The position numbers and the translations under genes are program-made. This document shows positions 8,764 through 18,619 of a stretch of 64,000 bases of DNA, piece after piece (positions within the stretch are counted from its first letter, which is position 1; each line of letters begins with the position of its first letter). This DNA comes from Rhizobiales bacterium NRL2 (GTDB lineage Bacteria; Pseudomonadota; Alphaproteobacteria; Minwuiales; Minwuiaceae): positions 248,001 through 312,000 of the forward strand of contig CP016093.1 of NCBI GenBank assembly GCA_001664005.1. The letters run 5' to 3'. Below the pieces are notes generated by a model, which saw only the letters and a program-made list of their open reading frames with translations, did not search any database and had not been told where the DNA came from.

Positions 8764-9132
8764 AGGTCGGCCCGCCGGGGATGGCATGGCCGGCCGGCGG
8801 GCCTGCTGAATCATGCTGCTGAGGTCCCGGTTCGCGCCTCGCATTGCTCGGCTTGACCGGGATGACACCAAGAGGGGAGCCGGCCCGCGCCCCTGCTGAA
8901 TCGCCCTCGTTCCGAGTCCTGTGCGCCGCGTACGCGGCGACACGGGACCCACACCGGAGCCTTTCCGGCTACAAGGCGTTGCGCGGACCTGCTCAGGCAT
9001 GGGCCCCGGATCGGATCTGCGGTCCGTCCAGGACCCGGGATTGGCCAGGACGCATGCGTCCGCCACTCTTCCCCCCCGGACCCCCGGCGCGCTAGGCTGC
9101 GGGCCGCATCTGGAGCCAGGGGAGGGCGCGTC
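8764..9132. repeat. Repeat-rich intergenic region after uvrC
   Basis: No gene in 369 bases. It contains the uvrC 3' hairpin (8769-8803), a copy of a 55-bp element ending CCGGGATGACACC at 8823-8877 (partner at 12729-12783), a right-half remnant of the hairpin element (GCCGGCCCGCGC followed by CTGCTGAATC) at about 8880-8902, and the repeat at 8944-9040 whose partner is at 2871-2963. Confidence 0.75.
8769..8803 (+). repeat. 3'-end hairpin element, uvrC copy
   Basis: Stem GGCCCGCCGG, loop GGATGGCATGGCCGG, stem CCGGCGGGCC; 10 of 10 pairs. The stem sequence differs from the GGCGCGCGGG form at hslU and mnmE on both arms, so pairing is preserved by compensation while the loop is conserved. Followed by TGCTGAATCATG, a tail also seen (as TTCTGAATCATG) at the qor copy. 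Confidence 0.85.
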
Positions 9133-9984
9133 ATGCAGAGCTGGAAGATCGGCAAGGTCAAGGTCACCAAGATCGTGGAGATGGAGGTGCCCGGCGGCAC
9201 GCGCTTCATCCTGCCCGACGCCACGAAGGAAGCCTGCCAGCCCATCGAGTGGATGAAGCCGCACTTCATGACCGAGGAGGGGCGGCTGATCATGTCGATC
9301 CACGCCCTGGTCATCGAGACGCCGGACCGCCGCATCGTCGTCGACACCTGCCTCGGCAACGACAAGAAGCGCGAAATCCCGGCCTGGTCGGACCTTTCGC
9401 TGCCCTTCCTGGAGGACATGGAGAAGGCGGGCTATCCGGCCGATTCCATCGACACGGTGATGTGCACGCACCTGCATGTGGATCATGTCGGCTGGAACAC
9501 CCGGCTGGTCGACGGCAAGTGGGTGCCGACCTTCACCGGCGCGCGCTATCTGATGGCGACGCCCGAGTTCGACTACTGGCGGGCCAAGGACGACGATCCG
9601 GCGAGCCAGCAGATCTTCGCCGATTCCGTGCAGCCGGTCTTCGATGCGGGTCTGGTCGATTTCGTCGACACGACCCATCGGATCTGCCCCGAGGTGACGC
9701 TGATGCCCACCCACGGCCACACGCCGGGCCATGTCTCGGTGCTGATCGAATCGGAAGGGGAGAAGGCGATGATCACCGGCGACTTCGTCCATCATCCCTG
9801 CCAGATGGCGCGGGTCGACTGGTGCAGCACCGCCGACTACGACCAGAAGGCCGCCCAGGCGACGCGGGAGCGCGTCTTCGCCGAGTTCGCGGAGACGCCG
9901 ACGCTGATCATCGGCACCCATTTCGCCGGCGCCACCGCGGGTTACCTCAGGAAGGACGGCGACGCCTACCGGCTGGACGTCTAG
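9133..9984 (+). CDS. MBL-fold metallo-hydrolase (lactonase-like)
   Basis: A 283-residue metallo-beta-lactamase-fold hydrolase. The dinuclear metal motif HLHVDH is at 113-118, with later ligands in 'PTHGHTPGHVSVLIE' and 'ITGDFVHHP' and a final 'IGTHFAG'. This arrangement is that of the quorum-quenching lactonase/AttM-like branch and of unassigned hydrolases; the actual ester or lactone substrate cannot be inferred. GGGAGGGCG lies before the ATG. It stands alone between two repeat-rich gaps; a 60-bp dispersed repeat begins directly after its stop. Confidence 0.9.
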   Translation: MQSWKIGKVKVTKIVEMEVPGGTRFILPDATKEACQPIEWMKPHFMTEEGRLIMSIHALVIETPDRRIVVDTCLGNDKKREIPAWSDLSLPFLEDMEKAGYPADSIDTVMCTHLHVDHVGWNTRLVDGKWVPTFTGARYLMATPEFDYWRAKDDDPASQQIFADSVQPVFDAGLVDFVDTTHRICPEVTLMPTHGHTPGHVSVLIESEGEKAMITGDFVHHPCQMARVDWCSTADYDQKAAQATRERVFAEFAETPTLIIGTHFAGATAGYLRKDGDAYRLDV

Positions 9985-10044
9985 AACGGTCCAAAGTTGG
10001 ATTGAGCCATCATATGTTGTTGCCCTTGGACTTGATCCGAGGGC
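9985..10044 (-). repeat. 60-bp dispersed repeat (partner at 56827-56886)
   Basis: On the minus strand this begins GCCCTCGGATCAAGTCC and runs through AGGGCAACAACAT; the partner begins GTCCTCGGGTCAAGTCC with the same AGGGCAACAACAT. By eye roughly 80% of positions agree over 60 nt. Both copies lie just after the end of a plus-strand gene, but in opposite orientation. Confidence 0.8.
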
Positions 10045-10317
10045 CTGTGCACCCATCCGCGCCACGACACAGGTCCTCGGGTCAAGCCCGAGGACTCCGG
10101 CATTGGGCAGGTTCAGCGTCCTGCGCGGCGCGTCAGCGCCGGCGCGGGACCCATGCCTGAGCTGGTCCGGGGGAAGCGGCGTTTCCATGATTCAGAAGGC
10201 GCGCGGGCCGGCCATGCCACCTGCGCTCGGGCGGCGACCCGGGGGTCCCCGGCGCGCCGACCGGCAATGCACGCGGGCCGGCCCAACCAACCCCCGCGCG
10301 CCATGTGGAACCGCTGT
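10045..10317. repeat. Composite repeats after the qor gene, with an enlarged hairpin element
   Basis: No gene. The proximal hairpin is at 10268-10302 (minus strand: GGCGCGCGGG, loop GGTTGGTTGGGCCGG, CCCGCGTGCA, one end mismatch and one G-U). A second right half (GGTGGCATGGCCGG, CCCGCGCGCC, TTCTGAATCATG) lies further downstream at about 10187-10222. Together they form a roughly 105-nt version of the 3'-end element. The rest is a 'tcaagcccgagga' palindrome near 10070-10095 and a 'gcgcgggacccatgcc' repeat near 10140. Confidence 0.7.
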
Positions 10318-11292
10318 CTACGGCAGCAGCACCGTCTGGCCCGTCGTCCTGCGGCCCTCGAGATCCCGGTGCGCCTGGGGCGCGTCGGCGAGCGCGTAGC
10401 GCTGGTTGATCTCGATCTTCACCTTGCCCGAGGAGACCATCTCCATCACCCGGCCGGCGGAAAGCTCCAGGTCGGCGCGGGTGGCGGTGTAGGTCATCAG
10501 CGTCGGGCGGGTCATGTAGAGCGAGCCCTTCGCCGCCAGCGTGGCCGGGGCGAAGTTCTCGATCGGGCCCGAGGCGTTGCCGAAGGTGACGTAGAGGCCG
10601 CGCGGCTGCAGGCAGTTGAGCGAGCCCTCGCAGGTCGCGGCGCCGACCGAGTCGTAGACCACCGGCACGCCCTTGCCGCCGGTCAGCTCCATCAGCTTCT
10701 CGCGGAAGTCCTCGGCGTTGTAGTCGATCACCTCGTCATAGCCGTGTTCGAGGGCGAGCTTCACTTTCTCGGGCCCGCCGGCGGTGCCGATGGCGCGCAC
10801 GCCCAGCGCCTTCAGCCACTGCCCGGCGATCTGGCCGACGCCGCCGGCCGCGGCGTGGAACAGCACCGTCTCGCCCGCCTTGCACTCGTAGGTGCGGTGG
10901 ACCAGGTACTCGACGGTCATGCCCTTCAGCATCATCGCGGCCGCGGTTTCGTCGTCGATGCCGTCGGGCACCTTCACCAGCTTGGAGGCGTCCATCACCC
11001 GCGCCTCCGAGTAGGAACCCGGCGGCGGGGCGGCATAGGCCACGCGGTCGCCGACGGCGATATGGTTCACGCCATCGCCCAGGGCCTCGACCACCGCCGC
11101 GCCCTCCATGCCGACGCCATAGGGCGCCGACTGCGGGTAGAGGCCCGTGCGGTGGTAGACGTCGATGTAGTTCAGCCCGATGGCCGTGTGGCGCACCCGC
11201 GCCTCGCCGGGACCGGGATCGGCCAGCTCGACATCCTCGAACAGCATCTTCTCCGGGCTGCCCGGCTCGTGCACGCGTATCGCCTTGACCAT
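10318..11292 (-). CDS. qor: NADPH:quinone oxidoreductase (zinc-independent MDR family)
   Basis: A 324-residue medium-chain reductase of the quinone oxidoreductase/zeta-crystallin type, which reduces quinones or alpha,beta-unsaturated carbonyls with NADPH. It has the N-terminal 'IRVHEPGSPEKMLFEDVEL', the 'GLNYIDVYHRTGLYP' segment that replaces the zinc site of alcohol dehydrogenases, the cofactor motif 'HAAAGGVGQIAGQWLKALG' and the C-terminal 'HRDLEGRRTTGQTVLLP'. No catalytic-zinc cysteine cluster is visible. GGAGAG precedes the ATG. Monocistronic; dienelactone hydrolase lies 100 nt upstream on the same strand. Confidence 0.93.
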   Translation of the reverse strand: MVKAIRVHEPGSPEKMLFEDVELADPGPGEARVRHTAIGLNYIDVYHRTGLYPQSAPYGVGMEGAAVVEALGDGVNHIAVGDRVAYAAPPPGSYSEARVMDASKLVKVPDGIDDETAAAMMLKGMTVEYLVHRTYECKAGETVLFHAAAGGVGQIAGQWLKALGVRAIGTAGGPEKVKLALEHGYDEVIDYNAEDFREKLMELTGGKGVPVVYDSVGAATCEGSLNCLQPRGLYVTFGNASGPIENFAPATLAAKGSLYMTRPTLMTYTATRADLELSAGRVMEMVSSGKVKIEINQRYALADAPQAHRDLEGRRTTGQTVLLP

Positions 11293-11394
11293 GTGGATCT
11301 CTCCTGCAACCCGTCACCGCCCGGCTCGTCCGGGCGGGTCCATGGGGGGAGGTGTGGAATGGATGGCCCGGACAAGCCGGGCCATGACGTCGGA

Positions 11395-12093
11395 CTACGC
11401 CAGCGCCGAGCGGAACAGCTCCAGCGTGCGCTGGTTGGCGAGCTGCGCCGCCTTCTCGTCGTAATGCTCGCCGCCGACGCGGGCGAAGGCGTGGTCGTTG
11501 CCCTCGTAGTCGTAGAGGGTGACGTGCTCGTGGCTGTCGAGGCCCTCGTGCATCTTCGCCTGCGCCTCCTTGTCGACGAAGCCGTCCTCGGTGGCGACGT
11601 GCAGGATCAGCGGCCGGGTGATGTTCTTCGCCTCGCCCAGCATCTTGTCGATGTTCACGCCGTAATAGCCGGAGCCGGCGTCCGCGTCGGTGCGGGTCAT
11701 GGACAGATAGGTCAGCAGCCCGCCCAGGCAGAAGCCGACCGTGCCGACCTTGCCGGTGCAGCCGTCGACGCCGCGCAGGTGGTCGATGGTGGCCTGGACG
11801 TCCTCCATGCCCTTGTCGGCGTCGAATTTCTGGAACAGTTCGAAGGCCTTGGCCCATTCCTGCTCGGTCTTGTCGGTGATCTGGATGCCCGGCTCGATGC
11901 GCCAGAACAGGTCGGGGCTGAGCGCCACGAAGCCTTCCGAGGCGAGCCAGTCGGTGATGCCGCGCATGACCTGGTTGACGCCGAAGATCTCCTGGATGAC
12001 GACGACGCCCGGGCCGCTGCCCGAGGCCGGCTTCACCAGATAGCCGCCGAAGCTGCCGCCGTCCTTCGCCTTGATGCGGATGTCCTCGCCCAT
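11395..12093 (-). CDS. Dienelactone hydrolase family protein
   Basis: A 232-residue alpha/beta-hydrolase of the dienelactone hydrolase family. The nucleophile elbow is 'GTVGFCLGGLL' (Cys), with the acid residue in 'HVATEDGFVD' and the His in 'GNDHAFARVGG', the usual Cys-Asp-His triad. True DLH opens 4-carboxymethylenebutenolide in chlorocatechol breakdown; most homologues act on other esters, and no catechol pathway genes are adjacent. The start has a perfect GGGAGG five nt upstream. A parS palindrome lies 26 nt upstream of the start codon. Confidence 0.9.
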   Translation of the reverse strand: MGEDIRIKAKDGGSFGGYLVKPASGSGPGVVVIQEIFGVNQVMRGITDWLASEGFVALSPDLFWRIEPGIQITDKTEQEWAKAFELFQKFDADKGMEDVQATIDHLRGVDGCTGKVGTVGFCLGGLLTYLSMTRTDADAGSGYYGVNIDKMLGEAKNITRPLILHVATEDGFVDKEAQAKMHEGLDSHEHVTLYDYEGNDHAFARVGGEHYDEKAAQLANQRTLELFRSALA

Positions 12094-12118
12094 GTTGTCC
12101 TCCCTTGTGCCGCGCGCC

Positions 12119-12132
12119 GTTTCACGTGAAAC
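12119..12132. other. parS site 1
   Basis: GTTTCACGTGAAAC, a perfect 14-bp palindrome identical to the core of the bacterial chromosomal parS consensus. Flanks are C and G. It lies in the intergenic region upstream of the dienelactone hydrolase gene, about 8 kb from parB. ParB binds parS and spreads as a CTP-dependent clamp. Confidence 0.95.
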
Positions 12133-12210
12133 GCGTGTCTTTGAAACCCGGCAGGGATGGTAGGGAGGGGAGACTATCCCGGCAAGGGCGGCGGACCGCC
12201 CGGAGGGGCG

Positions 12211-12669
12211 TCAGAGCAGCACGCCCTCGTGGCGCAGCAGCCAGACCTTGTCCTCGACCCCGCCGGCGGCCGAGAAGCCGCCCAGGCTGCCATTGGCCGC
12301 GACGATGCGGTGGCAGGGGATGATCACGGGGATCGGGTTCTGGCCGCAGGCCGTGCCGACCGCCCGGGCCGGGGCGCCGATCTCGCCGGCGACGTCGCCA
12401 TAGGTACGGGTCGCGCCCTTCGGGATCGCCTGCATGGCGGCCCAGACCGAGCGCTGGAAGTTCGAGCCGGCGGGGCGGAGGGGGAGGTCGAATTCATCCA
12501 GTTCGCCGGCGAAATAGGCCGCGAGCTGATCCGCGGCGCGGTCGTGCAGGCCGCAGTCTTCCGGCGCATCCGGCCAGCCGCTCTTCGACCAGCGCAGCGC
12601 GGTGATGGCCGCGCCATCGCTCTCGATCCGGATGGTCCCCAGGGGACTGTCATGCAGGGTCACGGGCAT
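12211..12669 (-). CDS. ogt: Methylated-DNA--protein-cysteine methyltransferase
   Basis: A 152-residue suicide enzyme that removes alkyl groups from O6-alkylguanine. The C-terminal domain has the helix-turn-helix 'YGDVAGEIGAPARAVGTACG' and the acceptor site PCHR at 118-121 (Cys119), followed by 'IVAANGSLGGFSAAGG'. The N-terminal domain is short, as in Ogt rather than Ada, and there is no AraC-type domain. ATG at 12669 gives 'MPVTLHDSPLGTIRIESDG', the normal Ogt start. The frame is open for another 1.4 kb upstream but only as an antisense-type artefact of the DUF255 gene. Confidence 0.95.
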   Translation of the reverse strand: MPVTLHDSPLGTIRIESDGAAITALRWSKSGWPDAPEDCGLHDRAADQLAAYFAGELDEFDLPLRPAGSNFQRSVWAAMQAIPKGATRTYGDVAGEIGAPARAVGTACGQNPIPVIIPCHRIVAANGSLGGFSAAGGVEDKVWLLRHEGVLL

Positions 12670-12728
12670 GCAACGAAGATAGGGCGGGCGCGGGTTGCCG
12701 TCATCCCGGTTGTTGCGGTGAAAGCGGC

Positions 12729-12856
12729 GGTCCCGGCTCGGGCCTTGCGCTGCTCGGGTTGGCCGGGATGACACCGATGGGGAGGGCGACCCCCTCCCGG
12801 CCCGCTGGCGCGGCCCACCCTCCCCCTTGGCCAAGGGGGAGGGGCGGGGTGGGGGA
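12729..12856. repeat. Two dispersed repeats between ogt and the DUF255 gene
   Basis: A 55-bp element (12729-12783) starting GGTCCCGG and ending CCGGGATGACACC matches 8823-8877 at about 80% by eye. It is followed by a CCTCCCCC-type palindrome (12815-12856: ACCCTCCCCCTTGGCC, then AAGGGGGAGGGG and CGGGGTGGGGG), the same family found inside cobK and at 51851. Confidence 0.8.
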
Positions 12857-12878
12857 TCGGAGATGCCATGTGGGTGCG

Positions 12879-14924
<2,046 letters not shown>

Positions 14925-14996
14925 GACGGCGGCGGCTCCCACGTTCTATGATGCGTCTTGCTTCGGGGCGTTCCCCCAGAGAATAGGTGCCAGCAC

Positions 14997-15239
14997 ATGA
15001 AAATCACCATCGACATCGACTGCACGCCCGAGGAAGCGCGGATCTTCTTCGGTCTGCCGGACGTCCAGCCCATGCAGCAGCGCCTGATGGCCGACCTCGA
15101 GGAGCGGCTGCGCCAGAACATCCAGGACCTGGAGCCCGAGGCGCTGTTCGCCAAGTGGCTGCCCATGGGCATGCAGGGCGTGGAGCAGATGCAGAAGGCG
15201 ATGTGGGCGGCCATGTCGGGCAACGGCAAGAAGGACTGA
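14997..15239 (+). CDS. DUF6489 family small protein
   Basis: An 80-residue protein beginning 'MKITIDIDCTPEEARIFFG' and continuing with 'LPDVQPMQQRLMADLEERL', the signature of a small alphaproteobacterial family of unknown function. The middle is amphipathic-helical and the C-terminus is rich in methionine ('LPMGMQGVEQMQKAMWAAM'), suggesting a membrane-surface or oligomerising helix. It directly precedes mnmE, and its stop falls between the two candidate mnmE starts, so the pair is probably translationally coupled. Confidence 0.85.
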   Translation: MKITIDIDCTPEEARIFFGLPDVQPMQQRLMADLEERLRQNIQDLEPEALFAKWLPMGMQGVEQMQKAMWAAMSGNGKKD

Positions 15240-16570
15240 CCGGGCTGTCCGGCGCCGACACGATCTACGCTCTGTCCAGCGCGCCCGGTCCCGCCGGAGT
15301 CGCGGTGATCCGCCTGTCCGGCGCGGCCTGCGACACGGTCTGCCGGGGGCTGGCCGGGGATATGCCGGAACCGCGGCGGGCCGCGCTCCGCACCCTCCGG
15401 GATGGGCAAGGCGCGGCGATCGACCGCGGGCTGGTGCTGCGTTTTCCCGGACCGGGCAGCTTCACCGGGGAGGACGTGCTGGAGCTGCACGTCCATGGCG
15501 GCCGCGCCATTGTCGAGGATCTGCTAGGTGCGCTGGGCGGTTTCGAAGGGCTGCGCATGGCCGAGCCCGGCGAATTCACCCGCCGCGCCTTCGTCAACGG
15601 CCGCATGGATCTCACCGAGGCGGAGGGCGTCGCCGATCTGATCGCCGCCGAGACCACGGCGCAGCGACGCGCCGCGCTGGACCAGGCGGGCGGGGCGCTT
15701 TCCGGCCTCTATGACGGCTGGCGCGGGCGGCTGATCCGCCATCTCGCCCATCTGGAGGCCTGGCTGGACTTCCCCGACGAGGAACTGCCCGGCGGCGTCA
15801 TGGCCGGCGTGCTGGACGACGTGGCCGCTCTCGCGGGCGAGATCGCGGCGCATCTGGCCGATGCGCGGCGCGGCGAGCGGCTGCGCCGCGGGCTGCAGGT
15901 CGCCATCGTCGGCCCGCCCAATGCCGGCAAGTCGACCCTGCTGAACACCCTGGCCGAACGCGATGTCGCCATTGTCTCGGAGACGCCGGGGACGACCCGC
16001 GACGTGCTGGAAGTCCATCTCGATCTGGGCGGCTGGCCGGTGACCCTGATCGACACGGCGGGGCTTCGGGAGACGGAGGACGCCATCGAAAGGGAGGGCG
16101 TGCGCCGCGCCGCCCAACGCATGGCCGCCGCCGACGTGGTGCTGGCGCTGCACCCGGCGGACGGGGCGGCGGGATTCTCCATGCCGTCGCATGAAACCAC
16201 GGCGGCGCTGATCGAGGCGGTGAGCAAGGCCGACCGGCTGGGCCCCGGCGCGGCGGCCGGCGGGCGGCTCCGGCTGTCCGCGGCGACCGGCGAGGGCCTG
16301 CCCGAACTGCTGGAACGGCTGACGGCGCTGGCGGCGGAGCTGATGGCGTCCGGCGGCGGGGCGATGCCGACCCGGGCGCGGCACCGGGCGGGGCTGGCGG
16401 ACTGCCGTTCGGCGCTGGAGCGGGCGGCCGAAGGCGGCCCCGAACGGCCGCCGGAACTGATCGCCGAGGACCTCCGCCTCGCCATGCGGGCGCTGGGCCG
16501 CATCACCGGCGCCGTCGACGTCGAGGACCTGCTCGACGTCATCTTCCGGGATTTCTGTATCGGGAAGTGA
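15203..16570 (+). CDS. mnmE: tRNA modification GTPase MnmE
   Basis: MnmE works with MnmG to install the cmnm5 group on U34 of certain tRNAs. Present are the N-terminal formyl-THF-binding domain ('GVAVIRLSG', 'FPGPGSFTGEDVLELHVHGG'), the inserted G domain with P-loop 'GPPNAGKST', switch 'PGTTRD' and 'DTAGLRETEDAIE', and the family-defining C-terminus CIGK. The G4 motif reads SKAD instead of NKxD. Start is uncertain: GTG at 15203 (AGAAGG four nt upstream) overlaps DUF6489, while homologues begin at the segment SGADTIYAL, which here is preceded by CTG at 15245 with AGAAGGA nine nt upstream. The GTG is used as a standard start (455 residues; 441 from the CTG). The 3'-end hairpin follows 8 nt after the stop. 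Confidence 0.95.
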   Translation: MGGHVGQRQEGLTGLSGADTIYALSSAPGPAGVAVIRLSGAACDTVCRGLAGDMPEPRRAALRTLRDGQGAAIDRGLVLRFPGPGSFTGEDVLELHVHGGRAIVEDLLGALGGFEGLRMAEPGEFTRRAFVNGRMDLTEAEGVADLIAAETTAQRRAALDQAGGALSGLYDGWRGRLIRHLAHLEAWLDFPDEELPGGVMAGVLDDVAALAGEIAAHLADARRGERLRRGLQVAIVGPPNAGKSTLLNTLAERDVAIVSETPGTTRDVLEVHLDLGGWPVTLIDTAGLRETEDAIEREGVRRAAQRMAAADVVLALHPADGAAGFSMPSHETTAALIEAVSKADRLGPGAAAGGRLRLSAATGEGLPELLERLTALAAELMASGGGAMPTRARHRAGLADCRSALERAAEGGPERPPELIAEDLRLAMRALGRITGAVDVEDLLDVIFRDFCIGK

Positions 16571-16578
16571 TGCCGGTT

Positions 16579-16613
16579 GGCGCGCGGGGGATGGCTGGGC
16601 CGGCCCGCGCGCC
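16579..16613 (+). repeat. 3'-end hairpin element, mnmE copy
   Basis: Stem GGCGCGCGGG, loop GGATGGCTGGGCCGG, stem CCCGCGCGCC, perfect pairing. It lies between mnmE and parS site 2. Followed by TTCTG as in the enlarged qor copy. Confidence 0.85.
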
Positions 16614-16638
16614 TTCTGCACCGGCCGGTGGGTCTGCC

Positions 16639-16652
16639 GTTTCACGTGAAAC
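16639..16652. other. parS site 2
   Basis: GTTTCACGTGAAAC, perfect 14-bp palindrome flanked by C and G. It sits in the 140-nt gap between mnmE and mnmG, 3.4 kb upstream of parB. Confidence 0.95.
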
Positions 16653-16710
16653 GAGCCGTCCGCCATGCGACCGCTTGAGGGCGCGGCCCGATGCGCGTAT
16701 CTAGCGGCCC

Positions 16711-18612
16711 ATGGGCACGGCCAGCGACATCGCGGACATCACCTGGGACGTCATCGTCATCGGCGGCGGCCATGCCGGCTGCGAGGCCGCGGCGGCGGCG
16801 GCGCGCACGGGCGCGGCGACCCTGCTGCTGACCCACCGCGCCGACACCATCGGCGAGATGTCCTGCAACCCGGCGATCGGCGGCGTCGGCAAGGGCCATC
16901 TGGTCAGGGAGATCGACGCCCTGGACGGCCTGATGGGGCGGGTCGCGGATGCGGCCGGCATCCAGTTCCGTCTGCTCAACCGTTCGAAGGGTCCGGCGGT
17001 GCGCGGTCCGCGGGCCCAGAGCGACCGCGCCCTCTACAAGGCGGCGATGCAGCGCGCCCTGGCCGAACAGGCGAATCTCGCTATCCACGAAGCCGGGGCA
17101 GAGGACCTGATCCTGGAGGACCGGGGCGGGGCCGCGCCGGGCGTGGCGGGCGTGGTCACCGACCGCGGCGTGCGGCTCCGGGCGGGCCGGGTGATACTCA
17201 CCACGGGCACCTTCCTGCGCGGTCTGATCCATCTGGGCGAGAAGAACTGGCCCGCCGGGCGGGCGGGGGAGGCGCCGGCCGTCGGTCTCGCCGCCACACT
17301 CGACAGGCTGGGCTTCCGTCTCGGCCGGCTGAAGACGGGCACGCCGCCCAGGCTCGACCGGCACAGCATCGACTACGCCGCGCTGGAGGCACAGCCGGGC
17401 GACGAGCCGCCCGTGCCCTTCTCCTGGATGACCGCGCGGATCGCAACGCCGCAGCTGCCCTGCCACATCACCGAGACGACGCCGGAAGCCCACGCGATCA
17501 TCCGCGCCAATCTCGCGCGCTCGCCGATGTATTCGGGCCGGATCGAGTCCACCGGGCCGCGCTACTGCCCCTCGATCGAGGACAAGGTGGTCCGCTTCGC
17601 CGACCGGGACCGCCACCAGATCTTCCTGGAGCCCGAGGGCCTGGAAAGCGATCTGGTCTACCCGAACGGCATCTCGACCTCCCTGCCGGAGGACGTGCAG
17701 CGCGCCATGATCGCGGTCCTACCGGGACTGGCGAAGGCGCGCATTGTCCGTCCCGGCTACGCCATCGAATATGATTTCGTCGACCCGCGGGAGCTGCATC
17801 CGAGCCTCGAGGCCCGACGCGTGGTCGGACTCTATCTCGCCGGTCAGATCAACGGTACGACCGGCTATGAGGAGGCGGCCGGACAGGGCCTGCTGGCCGG
17901 TCTCAACGCCGCCCGCGACGCCGCCGGCCAGGCGCCGGTGATTCTCGGCCGCGCGGACGCCTATATCGGGGTGATGATCGACGATCTGGTGACCCGCGGC
18001 GCCATCGAGCCCTATCGCATGTTCACCTCGCGCGCCGAATATCGCCTGACGCTGCGCGCCGACAACGCCGACCAGCGCCTGACCGAGATCGGCATCGGGG
18101 CCGGCGTTGTCGGCGCCGAACGCGCAGCCATGTTCCGTGCGCGGATGGCGGAGCTGGACAATGCCCGCGCGATGATGGCGGAGCGCAGCCTGACCCCGCC
18201 CGAAGCGCAGCGCCACGGCCTCTCGGTCAACGCCGACGGCCAGCGGCGCAGCGCCATGGACCTGTTGCGCTATCCGTCGATCGCATTCGCCGACCTCGCG
18301 CGCATCTGGCCGGAGCTGGCCGAAGTCGCGCCTGGCATCGTCGAGCAGCTCGAGATCGACGCCGTCTACGCCGGCTATCTCGACCGGCAGCAGGCGGATA
18401 TCCGGGCGTTCCGCAAGGACGAGGCCGTGGCCCTCCCGGCGGATCTCGACTATGGCGCCATCGCCGGACTGTCCAACGAGATGAAGGAAAAGCTGTCTGC
18501 GGCCCGGCCTTCGACCATCGGTCAGGCGGGCCGGATCCCGGGCGTGACCCCGGCGGCCCTGTCGCTGGTGCTGGCCCAGCTGCGCAAGGGCGCGCGCGCC
18601 GCGGCGGGCTGA
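16711..18612 (+). CDS. mnmG: tRNA uridine-5-carboxymethylaminomethyl modification enzyme MnmG
   Basis: A 633-residue FAD protein, partner of MnmE (GidA). The dinucleotide-binding motif '[19 protein letters not shown]' is near the N-terminus, followed by '[23 protein letters not shown]', '[13 protein letters not shown]', '[12 protein letters not shown]', the '[11 protein letters not shown]' loop and the second signature '[22 protein letters not shown]'. The C-terminal helical domain for MnmE/tRNA binding ends in a normal position. Start ATG at 16711. Followed 7 nt later by rsmG; part of the conserved mnmG-rsmG-parAB block. Confidence 0.98.
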   Translation: MGTASDIADITWDVIVIGGGHAGCEAAAAAARTGAATLLLTHRADTIGEMSCNPAIGGVGKGHLVREIDALDGLMGRVADAAGIQFRLLNRSKGPAVRGPRAQSDRALYKAAMQRALAEQANLAIHEAGAEDLILEDRGGAAPGVAGVVTDRGVRLRAGRVILTTGTFLRGLIHLGEKNWPAGRAGEAPAVGLAATLDRLGFRLGRLKTGTPPRLDRHSIDYAALEAQPGDEPPVPFSWMTARIATPQLPCHITETTPEAHAIIRANLARSPMYSGRIESTGPRYCPSIEDKVVRFADRDRHQIFLEPEGLESDLVYPNGISTSLPEDVQRAMIAVLPGLAKARIVRPGYAIEYDFVDPRELHPSLEARRVVGLYLAGQINGTTGYEEAAGQGLLAGLNAARDAAGQAPVILGRADAYIGVMIDDLVTRGAIEPYRMFTSRAEYRLTLRADNADQRLTEIGIGAGVVGAERAAMFRARMAELDNARAMMAERSLTPPEAQRHGLSVNADGQRRSAMDLLRYPSIAFADLARIWPELAEVAPGIVEQLEIDAVYAGYLDRQQADIRAFRKDEAVALPADLDYGAIAGLSNEMKEKLSAARPSTIGQAGRIPGVTPAALSLVLAQLRKGARAAAG

Positions 18613-18619
18613 GGGGCCG

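Noticed and set aside
7381-10188. A 935-codon open frame on the minus strand across uvrC
   Set aside because: It lies opposite uvrC and the MBL gene, has no recognisable domain, and is explained by GC-rich codon bias that removes stop codons in the antisense frame.
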